Shown here piece by piece: positions 44,926 to 55,910 of a stretch of 64,000 nucleotides of DNA. How positions within the stretch are numbered: the first letter of the stretch is position 1; the number at the start of each line of letters is the position of its first letter. The notes beneath the pieces are model-generated. The model ran no database searches, was not told where the DNA came from, and saw only the letters and a program-made list of their open reading frames with translations. This DNA is from Pempheris klunzingeri (taxonomy: Eukaryota > Chordata > Actinopteri > Acropomatiformes > Pempheridae), in contig NC_092032.1 in NCBI RefSeq assembly GCF_042242105.1, positions 5,436,415-5,500,414 on the forward strand, in the 5' to 3' direction. Both the position numbers and the translations under genes were made by a program.

Positions 44926-47900
44926 TAAGAACATGTTTTTTTTTTTCTTTGTGTCTACCACTGCACAACAGATGACACAGCGCTCATGGGATATTTCTCA
45001 CCCAGCGTAAGACTGATATAATTCACTTTTTCATTACTTAGGTGATTCCAGGAGACGCCTTTCATTTGTTCTTTGCAATGGTGCAAACATAACTCAACTG
45101 AAAACAAGTCAAAACTTAGTATGCCTGTTAAATAGCAGGCATTTGTATCCATCGCAAACCAGATGCTTACACAGGTTAGAATGATTAGACCAAAACTACT
45201 AGACTAAACCATCTACATCATTTAGGCTTAAATTAATCTAAGCAAAAACACCAGCTATAGTTGGATATAACAATGTTTGTCCATGAAGCTAGTGTATTAA
45301 AAATGTATGACAAAAAGCATAAAAACAGTATTATTCTGTCCTCGGGCCACACTGATCATCTAAAAGCTGACCTTAGGGCTGTATGAGGAGGACAGTCATG
45401 AATTCAACCCTGGAAACTTCCTGAATGACCAGGGAGAGTTTGTTAAACCAGAAGCCTTCATGCATATAATTTCTATTTTAAGAAATGTAAACAGCTCGTT
45501 GAAGGAAAAGTCTCATGCTTCAGGACCTCGTAGGTGTCTAGGAGGGGGGATGGTCTGCATGGAGCTCTACCCCATCAGGGTGACACAGCTCAGGGGCTTT
45601 TATATAAAGTTGCTCTGATGGAAGCTAGTTAGGCTCGTTCTCTCTCTCTCTCTCTCTCTCGCTCTCTCAACATCTAGGTATTGGCTCCCTCAGGTGGACA
45701 GAACTTGCAATTGCATTTAATAAAGTCTTCTCTCTGAACGTGACATGTATGGCTGGTTCACGGGGAATGAAATAAATGACTTTTGCCCGCTGCTTTATCA
45801 GACTGGCCGGAGGAGTGAATGTATGTAATATGGGCTGTACAGTGTCATTTAGATGAAATCTGTATTTTAAATGATTTCCAATGCAGAGTAAACTCATTCT
45901 GATGTCTTGTTCAGGGGATTTTTGTCTCACCAACACTATCAAACCATACTGAAATGGTTTAAATGCACAATTCAGACCTTTGACCTTCGGTGGCAGGACG
46001 GTCTGAGCTCACACCCACTTTCCAGCATAGCAACAAAACGTTTTGCCCTCTAACACCATACAACATGTGGCTCTCAGCCTTTAAAATAAACAGATGAATA
46101 AATAAGTAAATAAACAGCTTATAAAATGAAAAAGATTTGGCTCAGTTGTGTGTGACTTCCACACTCCTCGTCCTTCAAGTAGGGTCACTCCTTTTTCTTT
46201 TTTTATATATATGACACTTCTAAACTATCACTGGCAGCATCGCTCTCATTGACTGCTTATTGTCTGATTGTTCAGCGCTGTAGAACCTATCAGAACCGTG
46301 ACAGCACACCCGTACTTGAGGCGCATTTGTTGGACTGAGTGCTCGCCCGGTGTGACCGAACCCGGAGTGAATCTGGGAAAACACTCAGCGCTTCACATGA
46401 AAGAAGTTTTCCTTTTGTGTACATGTCAGTCAGTCAGTGAAGGACTGAAGGAACACAGTGTTCTGTGTGTGTGTGTGAGTGAGTGAGTGGAGCTGGGGGG
46501 TCCTTGGATTGGAGGAGGCAGCAGGGGTGCACTGTAAGGACTACTAAACCACAGAGCCATTGTTGCTGTGCCAATGGAGAGCCGGCCATTTATGCTGATA
46601 TCTTTGTTGGGCTCAGTTTTAGCGCTGAAGCATTTCTTGGTCATTATTTTATAAGTTTCTTCATTTTTATTTGACCTCAACCACCTTCCTTAACCCACCT
46701 TTTTAAAAAATGTCCAAAACCAAACTGCAACAGCTTCGACGACGTCCAAGTCCCTCAGAAACCATAACGGTGAAAGCCTGAGCGCTGAACCCCTATATTT
46801 TCCAACATCTGCCGTTTCTAATAGCCAGCTGGGAATAATGCGCCTGGGCTGGAGGTCAGGAGCTTCAACATTCATCTAAACAGGTCACGGAAACCCGAGG
46901 TCACTGTTATGCTTTATGCATGGGAGAATACACCCATGGAAACTCTGGGGTTTTAGTGCCATTGTTCTTCTTCCACTGACAAATGTAATCTGGAAAATAA
47001 AGAGAAGTCACAGTAAGTCTTCACATTCATGCAGCCTAAGAATCTACGAAGAAGCATCATATAATTTTTTTTGCATATTTCATCCTTAATATCATCGTTA
47101 AATTGTGTTTTTGTATTTTATCTCGTTTACCCAAAATGCCTGAACTGAAAATACTAAACATGGTCTGATGTTGTCTTTAATGCAAAAAAAAACCAAACAA
47201 AACAACTATTGCAGACCACGAGATGCTGTCCACACTCTGCACCATCTCCTCTCATGCATTAAGAGATGAAAAAACAACCCTCTCCCAGGTGGATTAGCGT
47301 GATCAATAGTATTAAAAAGCATGACCTGCCTATCACCCCTCAACTCCTCAACCTCTGTCTCTGCCTCTCATCAAACGCTGCCATTAATATTTGATAGGCA
47401 ACCATGTCAGAATGTTGCTCCTGGCCCCACAAATGAGGCTTTAACATCTGTATACAGAGAGGAGTCTGGAAAGAAGACGATTCAATCAGAGTAGCTGCTT
47501 GGGCGCTCATGCGCGGGTTGATGGATGGATTTATTATACCAGATTTGTCCATAAAGTACTTCTCAGTAAGAATAAACCAGAAACCTCCTGGACTGTTACC
47601 GGTTAGTAACCAACCACTCGGAGAGGCCTGGCCTGTCTGTGTGAAGCTCCTCTTAATCACACTCTCATACTTTCTCCTGGAATCTGCACTGAAGTGACGT
47701 CTGTGGAGGAAACAGCCTGTTACCTGTTAATTACAGTGTGTGTGTGTGTGTGTATAACAGCCAAGCCAGGACATGCAGCTTTAAGTGCCTGGACAGTTGG
47801 TTTGTGGAGCCAGGTAGTTCAGTACGGGGGGGGGTTTGTGAGTCAGGGTGATGTGTTTAAGTGTGTGTTAAACACTGAACGTCAATTTTAAAATGTACAA

Positions 47901-48613
47901 TAAGTGAGAAAGAACGAAACTGTCCTAAACTTTGACTTATGTGTCATATAATTCTCATTAAGAAGAAGCTAAAAGTCACTTTCAGTGAAGTTTAACTGTG
48001 GTTCTTCTGTTCCGTGACTCAGAAGTGTTGGAAAATAACAGTTTTCCCTCATATGCCCCCCCCCACACACACACACTTGTGGTTTTGACCAATGGAGGCT
48101 GTATAATTATTTTTGATGCAAATCAAATACAACTTTTTAATTGTTTCTGTTTTTAATCTGCCAATTATTTTTCAGATCCATTTTGGATTTTTGTCTATGA
48201 AATCAAATGTCTGTTTTGTCAAACCAAAAGTCCGCCCCCCCCCAATACTGTTTCCTATAATACACCAAATGCTCACATCCAGGAAGCTGAAACAATAGAA
48301 TATTTGACTTATTTTCACTTATAATTAAGTTTCAGATCATTTTTCTGACAACTGGCTTCTTCAGTGATCCTCTAATCCTCTCACCCTACAAATGACACAT
48401 TTCCATGAAAAACAGCTGCAAAGTTTCTACATTTTGCACCACCACATTTACCATTTCTCTGTTGCATCTTTCTCACACATTTCAGACGTATTCATCCACT
48501 AAATAAGTAATATGTGTTTCCTGTGAACATCAGGGAGAGTCACACTATCACATGAACATTTTTATGCCAAATCCATCATGAGTGTTGGGACCATTGTGTG
48601 TCTTTGTGGATGT

Positions 48614-48631
48614 GGGGGGGGGGGGGGGGGG
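48614..48631. repeat. G18 homopolymer
   Basis: Uninterrupted run of 18 guanines; the length may be an assembly estimate. Confidence 0.9.
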
Positions 48632-49204
48632 TGTGCAGGTGAAGATGTGTGGTGCTGCTTCTGCCACTAGGTGGGGCTGCACATTAATGGCACCGCTGAG
48701 AGTCTGGCAGTGAGGGCTGCTCGCTGAGGTTTCTGAGGTAAACACCAGAAAAACAAGCTGCAGGAGTGAAAGCACCCATGACTATTTGATGGGAATAGAA
48801 CAGCAAATGATTTAGAGCATGAACTTGTCTGCAGGATCGTTACCAAAACAGAGAGCGGTGCTGCGTTGTCAATTTTTCATGAGGTTATTTCACACGACTA
48901 AACAATAACAAACTATCCTAACTTTGCACTAAAACAACCCAAAGCTGTTAATGAGCTAAATGCTTAAGAAGCAGCTCTTTTGATCTGAAGAAAAGTACAT
49001 TTTTGTTCCATCTTCGTTGCCTGATGTCTTCACTGACGGCACTGATGCAAGATTTATGTGTCTGATTTACACTCCCAACAGATGCATGTCGGTGGAAAGA
49101 AGCTTTTGGGGGGCTTGCGTCTACAGAGTAGAGCGTAAAGGAATAAAGCAGCAACAAAGCTGCTCACTACAAAGCCCACTGTCACCATTGACCAGCTAAT
49201 CAAA

Positions 49205-49226
49205 GGGGGTGGGGGGTGGGGGGGGG
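49205..49226. repeat. G-rich tract with T interruptions
   Basis: GGGGG-T-GGGGGG-T-GGGGGGGGG gives closely spaced G runs compatible with a G-quadruplex. Confidence 0.85.
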
Positions 49227-49989
49227 TTACAGTGTATCATCTTATGCCAGTGCATTGGGTTAATTGGGAACTACCAGATACATTTGTAGCAAAAAAATGC
49301 CTCGATTAGGGGGCCCTAAGATGTGAGATCATGTGAACAGACCACCTGTGGGGCTTTCATTGCTATTTCAATATCATTCATGTCAAGGCCCCTGCACTCG
49401 CTGACACAGCTTGAGCCGAAGGAGAAGATGTTTCAATTCAGGCTCTGCGAAAAAACCAAACACAAGACGCGGGGGCTCTGGCAGGTTTCAGACCCTGACA
49501 AACCCCAGAAAAGCGAGAGGTTCCAAAACGCTCTTTCAATTGTAGGACATCCATCAAAGCATCCAAATGGGGACGTTTAGGGGGAACCTTGGCACATCAG
49601 ACAGACACTCCTAATACACACCACCTTTATTCTAGGCTGTTAAAAAAAAGAAAGATCAAAGTTTCTGCAGATGAAAAGGGGCCGTTCCCTGCATTTATAC
49701 CCCCATTCACCCACTCCCTCTTTTACTAAATTAAGAAAGCGGGCTTCTGCAGGCATGTGAAGAGGACTTTAACAATTATGGAGATGCTCCAACTCAACCC
49801 CTGCCTCTAATTACCGGTCTCTGATGGTTAAAAGGGGGCTTCCTTTTTAGGCCGGGGACTCTCAAAAGCTGCTGTTGCCGCTGCCATCCTCAACACGGTG
49901 ACCACAAGGAGCCACAAAAACATGCCTGCGCGGGCTCCAGAGCGGCCCCCTTCTGCATGGGAAAGCACTTGCAAAGCTACACAGAAGCT

Positions 49990-50609
49990 GAGATTTATCA
50001 AATGTTTTATTGTCAAAATAAAGGTCATATTTGCTTTCTCACAAAGAGACATCTACACTTTGTACAAATTTACAATAGCTTATAAAGTTTTCTTTTATAC
50101 ACAAATGTACACGTTTTTACATAACTTTAATATAAATACATTTGAAATTACAAAATGAACGACCCGTAAAATAGTTGGGCACTATTAAGGCTTAATTTAA
50201 ACCATCTTTGATGTGATTGAATTATACAATGTTATCTGGCACTATGTAGATAAAATGGCAATAAAAAACCCAAATGCTCTTTGTATGAAGCTAGTTAGGG
50301 ACAAACCTGTCTCTCTGCCTACAGCAAGTAATGCCCAGTTTGCGTAAAAGCCACAGTCTGTACCTCTAATACATATAAACAGGGGTGGGGGGGGGTGGGG
50401 GGGGGAATTAACCTGTGTGAATGACTCTCCCCACAGAGGTGTGTGCTGATGTTTGGGAGGATGAGGGAGAGAAGGAGGGAGTTAGGGGGGGGGGGGACAC
50501 CTCAGCAGCAGGTCATTACTATGTAAATTGCTTAAGACAGGGAGTGATGGGTTATCTCCCAAACAATTAGCAGTCCTCCATAAGCTGCTTTCTTCCCCCC
50601 CCACCACAT
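49990..50609 (-). other. fzd8: fzd8 3'UTR
   Basis: Runs from the stop codon to just past the AATAAA at 50011-50006. In mRNA sense it contains long C tracts (complement of G-rich 50382-50405 and 50485-50496), a possible target for poly(C)-binding proteins. Confidence 0.55.
50006..50011 (-). terminator. fzd8: Likely fzd8 polyadenylation signal
   Basis: TTTATT on the + strand, AATAAA on the fzd8 strand, about 600 nt after the stop codon. It is the first canonical hexamer I find downstream of fzd8. Confidence 0.55.
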
Positions 50610-52355
50610 TCAAACCTGGGACAATGGCATCTGCTTGGGGCAAGACACGGAGCTGGCCGTGCCTGACCTCCACGTCAGTCCGGTGCTCACGTCGCTGTAC
50701 ATGGAGCCGCTGGTGCCTTTGCTGCCCCAGCAGCACCGGGTGCAGAAAGTCCTCCACGAGTCCAGAGTCTTCCCGGACCAGATCCACACTCCGGACGTGA
50801 TGCCCACCAAAAGGCACATAAAGTATTTCAACATAAAAACTGCATAGTCCGGACTCCTGCGGTCCCTCTCCAATAAACAGTTGGAGCAGTTGTGTGTGAT
50901 CTCCCAGCTCTGCCTGTTGTGCTGCTCGTAAAAGTAACAGGCGACTATGATGGTGGCTGGCACCGTGTAGAGCACCGTGAAGATGCCTATCCTGATCATC
51001 AGCTTCTCCAGTTTGTCAGTTTTGGTGCCACCTTGTTTGATGACGCTGCGGATCCTGAACAGGGACACAAATCCGGCCAGGAGGAACATAGAGCCTATGA
51101 ATAAATAAATCACCAAAGGGGCCAGGACGAAGCCACGCAGGTTGTCCAGGTTCTGGTTCCCCACGTAGCAGATGCCAGCCACCGAGTCCCCGTCCACGGA
51201 GCTCAGAGCCAGGACCGCGATGGACTTCATGCTGGGGATGAGCCAGGCGGCCAGGTGGAAGTACTGGGAGTAGCTGGCGATCGCCTCGTTGCCCCACTTC
51301 ATCCCGGCCGCGAGGAACCAGGTCAGGGACAGGATGACCCACCAGATGGAGCTGGCCATGCCGAAGAAGTAAATGAGGAGGAAGACCACGGTGCAGAGCG
51401 CGGGGCCGGTGGTCTCGTAGTGGATGTGCTCCAGGTCGAACTCCCGGTTGCACGCCACTTTCTCGTGTCCGGCGATCAGTCTGACGATGTAGCCGACGGA
51501 CACGAACATGTAACAGGCTGAGAGGAAGATGATGGGTCTCTCCGGATACTTGAAGCGCTCCATGTCGATGAGGAAAGTGGCGACAGTGGCAAAAGTTGAC
51601 ACGAAGCACAACACGGACCAAAGTCCTATCCAAAAGGCGGTGAATGCTCTCTCGTCGTGCGTAAAATAGGGGTTGTGGCACGGCATGGCGCAGTTGGTGA
51701 TCTGACCCGTTTTGACGCGGTTGTAAAGCGGGTGACGGTCCGTGTTGACCGGCACCATGGGCTCCAGACACTTGCACCCCGGCTCGCACGGGGCGGAGGG
51801 CGGCTTGTATTTCCCAGGCGCGCCGGGTCGGCTTGGCTTATTTTTAGGCGGATTGTAGCCCTTACCGGGGTGGTTGGTGGGCTTGGAGAGGACGGGGGAC
51901 ACGGTCGTAGAGTCCGTCCTGTTGTAGTCCATGCACAGGGTGTCGGGGTTGCCTTGAACCGGCAGCAGGTCACACTTCATCCTGTCCGGCCAGGGGAAGC
52001 CGTACTGCCTCATGAGAGGCGCACAGCCGGCACGGGCTCTCTCACACACGCTCCGGCACGGCGGGAGAGGTTTCTTATAGTCCTCCAGGCAGATCGGCGT
52101 GTACATGCTGCACAAGAAAAACTTCAGGTCCGGCGAACACTGAATCTCAACCAGAGGCCAGAACTGATGCACCTCCAGTCCCGCCTCGTCCTGCGTGTCG
52201 TGGTTAAACTGGTTGGGCATGTAGGTGTAGTTGTAGCCGATCCCCTTGCACAGGGGTACGGCTATCTCCTGGCAGGTGATCTCCTTGGCCGTGGTGCAGC
52301 TGGATCGGGGCAGGAGGGCGAGTGAGAGGAGCAGGTAAATCCCAAACAGGTCCAT
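50610..52355 (-). CDS. fzd8: Frizzled-8 Wnt receptor, single exon
   Basis: A seven-pass Wnt receptor that binds Wnt through an extracellular cysteine-rich domain and signals with LRP5/6 and Dishevelled. The 581-aa frame is uninterrupted. Signal peptide MDLFGIYLLLSLALLPRSSC. The cysteine-rich domain has all ten cysteines (28, 36, 73, 82, 89, 100, 104, 111, 128, 141) and sequons at N42 and N145. A Pro/Lys-rich linker (about 150-190) follows, then seven membrane segments from about residue 240. The Dishevelled-binding KTLDSW is at 529-534 and the tail ends PLSQV, a PDZ-ligand-type end. The C-terminal block MYSDVSTGLTWRSGTASSVS is diagnostic of FZD8. It is shorter than human FZD8 (about 694 aa), which I recall has long Gly/Pro-rich linker insertions. 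The start has G at -3 and +4. Whether this is teleost paralog a or b cannot be decided here. Confidence 0.97.
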   Translation of the reverse strand: MDLFGIYLLLSLALLPRSSCTTAKEITCQEIAVPLCKGIGYNYTYMPNQFNHDTQDEAGLEVHQFWPLVEIQCSPDLKFFLCSMYTPICLEDYKKPLPPCRSVCERARAGCAPLMRQYGFPWPDRMKCDLLPVQGNPDTLCMDYNRTDSTTVSPVLSKPTNHPGKGYNPPKNKPSRPGAPGKYKPPSAPCEPGCKCLEPMVPVNTDRHPLYNRVKTGQITNCAMPCHNPYFTHDERAFTAFWIGLWSVLCFVSTFATVATFLIDMERFKYPERPIIFLSACYMFVSVGYIVRLIAGHEKVACNREFDLEHIHYETTGPALCTVVFLLIYFFGMASSIWWVILSLTWFLAAGMKWGNEAIASYSQYFHLAAWLIPSMKSIAVLALSSVDGDSVAGICYVGNQNLDNLRGFVLAPLVIYLFIGSMFLLAGFVSLFRIRSVIKQGGTKTDKLEKLMIRIGIFTVLYTVPATIIVACYFYEQHNRQSWEITHNCSNCLLERDRRSPDYAVFMLKYFMCLLVGITSGVWIWSGKTLDSWRTFCTRCCWGSKGTSGSMYSDVSTGLTWRSGTASSVSCPKQMPLSQV

Positions 52356-52795
52356 CCCTCCGACGCGTCGTGTCCCCCCTCTTCTGCTCTGGTACCAACA
52401 GCGTTAGATCCTCCGAGCCGTCTGCTTTCGCCTCTGGTCCGGTTAGATGCCGCGCAGCGAGCCCATCTCGCTCCTCTCGGGATCTTGCATGGAGTTGCAA
52501 GCAATGTGCAAGCCGTGTTTACTTTCGGCTGAGGAGGAGGAGGAGGAGGAGGAGGAGGAGGAGAGAAAACAGCCTTCAGGGCGGCGAGCGGCAGTCAAGA
52601 TGGCTGAGAGGAGAATCCACCTTCTTCTGGAAGCCTCTTCCAATATCCTCACACAGTGTGATGATGAAAACCCAAAGTGCTGCTGTCCGATCGCTGCTAA
52701 AGGGAAAATGTGGGCCCTCTTTCTTTCTTCAAAACACAACGGCTACATTCGGTTGGCTCGTCCCACCTTAGTCCGGGTTCCCATACAAATCAACG
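52356..52795 (-). other. fzd8: fzd8 5'UTR (inferred)
   Basis: Lies between the ATG and a TATA box about 465 nt upstream. It contains a (CTC)n tract in mRNA sense (52531-52564). A 166-codon frame on the opposite strand is a low-complexity shadow (Glu run) and not a gene. Confidence 0.55.
52531..52564. repeat. (GAG)11 trinucleotide repeat in fzd8 5'UTR
   Basis: Perfect GAG on the + strand, CTC in fzd8 sense. It is likely to be length-polymorphic. Confidence 0.9.
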
Positions 52796-52814
52796 GCTTG
52801 GCGATGAAGCGGCG

Positions 52815-52890
52815 CCACTATATACCGGAGCCTGACAGGCCACACCCCCCGGGCGGCTCCGCCAATCACAGAGCGGCAGGGGCGGTGCTT
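52815..52890 (-). promoter_or_regulatory. fzd8: fzd8 core promoter
   Basis: In fzd8 sense, GGTATATAGTGG contains a TATA box (52824-52819). An inverted CCAAT box (CCAAT at 52862-52866 on +) lies about 40 bp further upstream, and a GC box (GGGGCGG at 52880-52886 on +) beyond that. Spacing and GC-richness fit a TATA promoter initiating near 52790-52795. Confidence 0.65.
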
Positions 52891-54039
52891 CCCAGCAGTC
52901 AATCAAGTGTTTTTTTTAAACCCAGAGATGTGTTGTTACATAGCTGATCAGCGCACTAGTTTGTCAGTGTGTGTGACAGCAGCGGGACGCAGGACGGTGA
53001 TGGAGCCTCATCCACCTCCAGCCGATGGTGGCTGCAAGTCCAACAACAAAACTGTGACAAAAGAACTACTTTGAGGCACTTTTTCTGCTCTAAAATAAAC
53101 CATAATAATGATCTAATCTAATCTGAATCCCCCCCCACCCCCCCATACCCAATTCCAAATAGCAAAAACTGTTTTGAACACTGACATCTTAACAATACAA
53201 TCATAAAGATGACATGGAGAACACCAGGCGCCCTTTTAGTGGGGATAACACCAGACTGTGTTCATAATCTCGCTCAGAACTTCCAGTCAACTTCCTTTTA
53301 CGCACAATCTTGTCACAACAATGTGGTAACACGCAGACCAGGCGGAGAGAGGATGCGTCTAGCTCCAGATTATTGTTCCAGTGTGTGTGAGAGTGTGTGT
53401 GTGCGTCTGTGTGTGTGTGAGAGAGAGAAGCCAGTTTGGTAAATTGGCTAATTTGCGCATGATAAGACTACCCAGGGAGCTGTCTGTCCTTGTGAAAAGC
53501 TGTTTTATTTTTTAAATGAGGTGCTAATGTTTCGTTTAACGCTTGCATAGAGCTCCGCGGGAGGCGTAATTGCGCGAGGCAAAGACCAGGCAGCAGAGCG
53601 CACAGAGACAGAGCTCCTATCTGCGCTAACATGCTTACAGAGTGTGTCTGGGGATCTCTCTCCACTATATTTGACAGTAATCGTGGTAAAATGGTGTTTT
53701 TTTTTTCATGTCTGATATTGTTCTATAAATTCTGCAGGAGGACTCGCTGTATGGTGCGTCTTCATCAACCTCATGACATCCTTTCCTCCTGTGTGCCAGC
53801 AGTGGGTTTTATACACATGTGATCATGCTTTATGGACGTGTGCAGGCTTCTGCTGTGGTATATTTGTAGTGGTGGGAACGTGACTGTTGACCCTGCAATT
53901 GTGAGGGACCTCTTCTACTCCAGGACAGTGCTGTATTTTTTTTTTTTAAATCTATCTAAGAGATTAAATCTCACTTCTAAAAATACAAGTTATTCAAGAT
54001 ACTTCTTGAAAAGTTAAAAAAAGAAGAAGAATATAACGG

Positions 54040-54160
54040 GGGTGTTCTGCTGCATTCCTTCTCTTACTCAAGTAAGATTTTGCACATCTTGTATTTTTGT
54101 AGTGTTGCACTGCTACTTTTACTTGACTAAATGATCTGAATACTTCTTCCTCCACTGGAT
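54040..54160 (-). repeat. Teleost 'AGTGGAGGAAG' dispersed repeat
   Basis: On the minus strand it reads CCAGTGGAGGAAGAAGTATTC, AGATCATTTAGTCAAGTAAA, AGTAGCAGTGC, then CTTACTTGAGTAAGAG-like sequence. From memory this is a very abundant SINE-like repeat in percomorph fishes. Confidence 0.7.
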
Positions 54161-54531
54161 ATTTATTTATGGCCCCACTGTAATCTGTCACACAGACACA
54201 TGAGCAGAACTTCTAACTATTGGAAGCATAAATAAAGACTTTGAGAGGAGTTAGTTCCACTTTATACTGATGAATTGCACATAACACTGCCTGTGAGGGC
54301 AACAGGTTGTTTTCACAGATCTAAAACGCTCAATAAACTGATATGTTTGATATTTTATTGCCTTGAGCGTCAGTGTTTGTCATTATCATGAACCGTTCAA
54401 GGACGCACAATCATGCAGCTTCTGCTAAAACGAGGGAAGAGAGGCCAGTCATGTGATCTGCACATCTGCTCGAAACTCGATATTCATTTCGGCAACAAGA
54501 GGGATGTGTGTATGAATAGATATTTGGAATA

Positions 54532-54532
<1 letters not shown>

Positions 54533-54571
<39 letters not shown>
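54533..54571. repeat. (AC)n microsatellite
   Basis: A 39-bp perfect AC run upstream of fzd8. Confidence 0.95.
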
Positions 54572-54574
<3 letters not shown>

Positions 54575-55429
54575 CTTGTCAAGACTGGGTGCTCGGAGGC
54601 CAGTGTGTGGTCTCGCATCTTCCTCCCAGTTTCACATCTCTGCATAATGCAGCATTGTGTGCAGGGGCTGGGGTGTGGTGGTGCTGGAGTTTAACTTTAG
54701 TGGTATTGTGTTTGGAGTGGAGCCAGGTCTTTATCATGTGAGGCAGCGTTTTTTTTTTTTTTTTTTTTTACAGCCTCGACCCACAGAACGAAGAAAATAA
54801 CCCGGAGTGAGCCGAGCATCAGGAGAACACAGATTGATTAAGTGACTTTGTGGTGTGAGATAACAAGGAAGGAGCTCTGTTAATGGCTGTTTGCTTTTGA
54901 TTAGGAAACAAGAGTTCGGCTGTGCAGTTATGTGAGTGTGTGTTCGTGCCCACGATGGATGGTGTGATGTTGTCTCTATAATAAACCCTGGTGTTTGAGA
55001 TGTGTGGCAAAGGACACACTATTAAAAAGGGAGTGCGGGGAAGGTGCTGGTCACAGTGTGGGAGAGTGATGGAGGGAGCAGGGGGGAGGATAGGCGAGGG
55101 TAAGAGAGGGCGTCTAGTCTGTTCTGTGCAGAGATAATGATTTACACTGAGGAAATCCACTCATCTCCTGTTTGCAACGCAGAGCTGCATGCTGTGGGAA
55201 AATATCTTCCCAGACCAAAGCCCAGAGGAAACACTCGGTGCCCGGTGAATAAAATCCAGAATCGCATCAAGATCCAAAGTTAATGTGTTCAATTTAAAGC
55301 CCCATTCTGTCTGTGAGAATCAAGTGCCCCCGCTGAAGAGAGGAACCCATCAAGTGTGACTGCTTGCCAGATCCTGGACTTACCTCTGAGATGGTGAGAC
55401 AGAGATATGCTAATGCAACTTTATCTTGT

Positions 55430-55910
55430 AAAGGAAAGCTTCGAGGAGATTTAGCCAATCTGCTGGACACAATTCCAAGAGCCTCGGTGGCATTTAGCGG
55501 GCTCGCGCTAACCCGGGGCTGCTTGTTAAGACTTCATTAGCTGTGTTTGCTCAGGCCTCTTCTCTCCAAAGAGGTGGAAGAGGGCTCCCCAGGCTCCAGC
55601 CTCAGCCCCACTATAGACACTCCATATGGGGCTTGTTTGCTCACGGCTGGCCTGGTAATCACTTTCAGGTGGAGCTGGAGGAGACGGAGCAAGGCTGAGG
55701 GGATTTTTGGGGAGAGCTGGAGTGTCGGAACCCACCCCCCCTCCAGCCCCACCAGCCCCAGCCCCCGTCGGCAACCCCTTTTTCCAGCGGGGTGCTCCTG
55801 AGGTGACAGAGCATGGAGCGTGTACCCTGTGAATTAGCTCACCTAGGGCCCATTACCTTAACAAACACAGCCAGCCCCTCCAATCAGCCTACTGCTGGGA
55901 GGACAGGCGG
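55430..55910. promoter_or_regulatory. Candidate cis-regulatory block upstream of fzd8
   Basis: GC-moderate, non-repetitive, non-coding sequence with dense homeodomain-like cores and CCAAT motifs (GATTTAGCCAATCTG, GACTTCATTAGCTGTG, CCCATTACCTTAACAAAC, CCCTCCAATCAGCC). It differs in texture from the surrounding AT-rich, microsatellite-rich DNA. Assignment as an enhancer is inference. Confidence 0.25.

Larger units (their letters stand above)
44926..49989. other. gjd4-fzd8 convergent intergenic region
   Basis: About 5 kb with no supported gene. It contains a (CT)n run at about 45639-45667, a G18 run at 48614-48631, a G-rich tract at 49205-49226 and several T/A-rich spans. A TCF/LEF-like AGATCAAAG occurs at 49653-49661, close to the fzd8 3' end. 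Confidence 0.7.
52891..55430. other. fzd8 upstream region, proximal
   Basis: No supported gene. Contains an (AC)n run (54533-54571), a T21 run (54749-54769) and a dispersed repeat (about 54040-54160). A 54-codon minus-strand frame at 53632-53468 starts with a signal-peptide-like stretch but has no other support. Confidence 0.6.

Noticed and set aside
47741..47754. Short TG tract considered as a regulatory Z-DNA site
   Set aside because: Too short and one of dozens of TG tracts in the window; nothing distinguishes it.
51016..51789. 257-codon second minus-strand frame inside fzd8
   Set aside because: Overlaps the fzd8 frame out of register; Arg/His/Pro-rich composition is typical of a GC-rich shadow.
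51657..52325. 222-codon plus-strand frame opposite fzd8
   Set aside because: Antisense shadow of the cysteine-rich domain coding region; no known family.
52447..52947. 166-codon plus-strand frame across the fzd8 5'UTR and promoter
   Set aside because: Contains a Glu run from the GAG repeat and crosses the TATA/CCAAT region; no domain.
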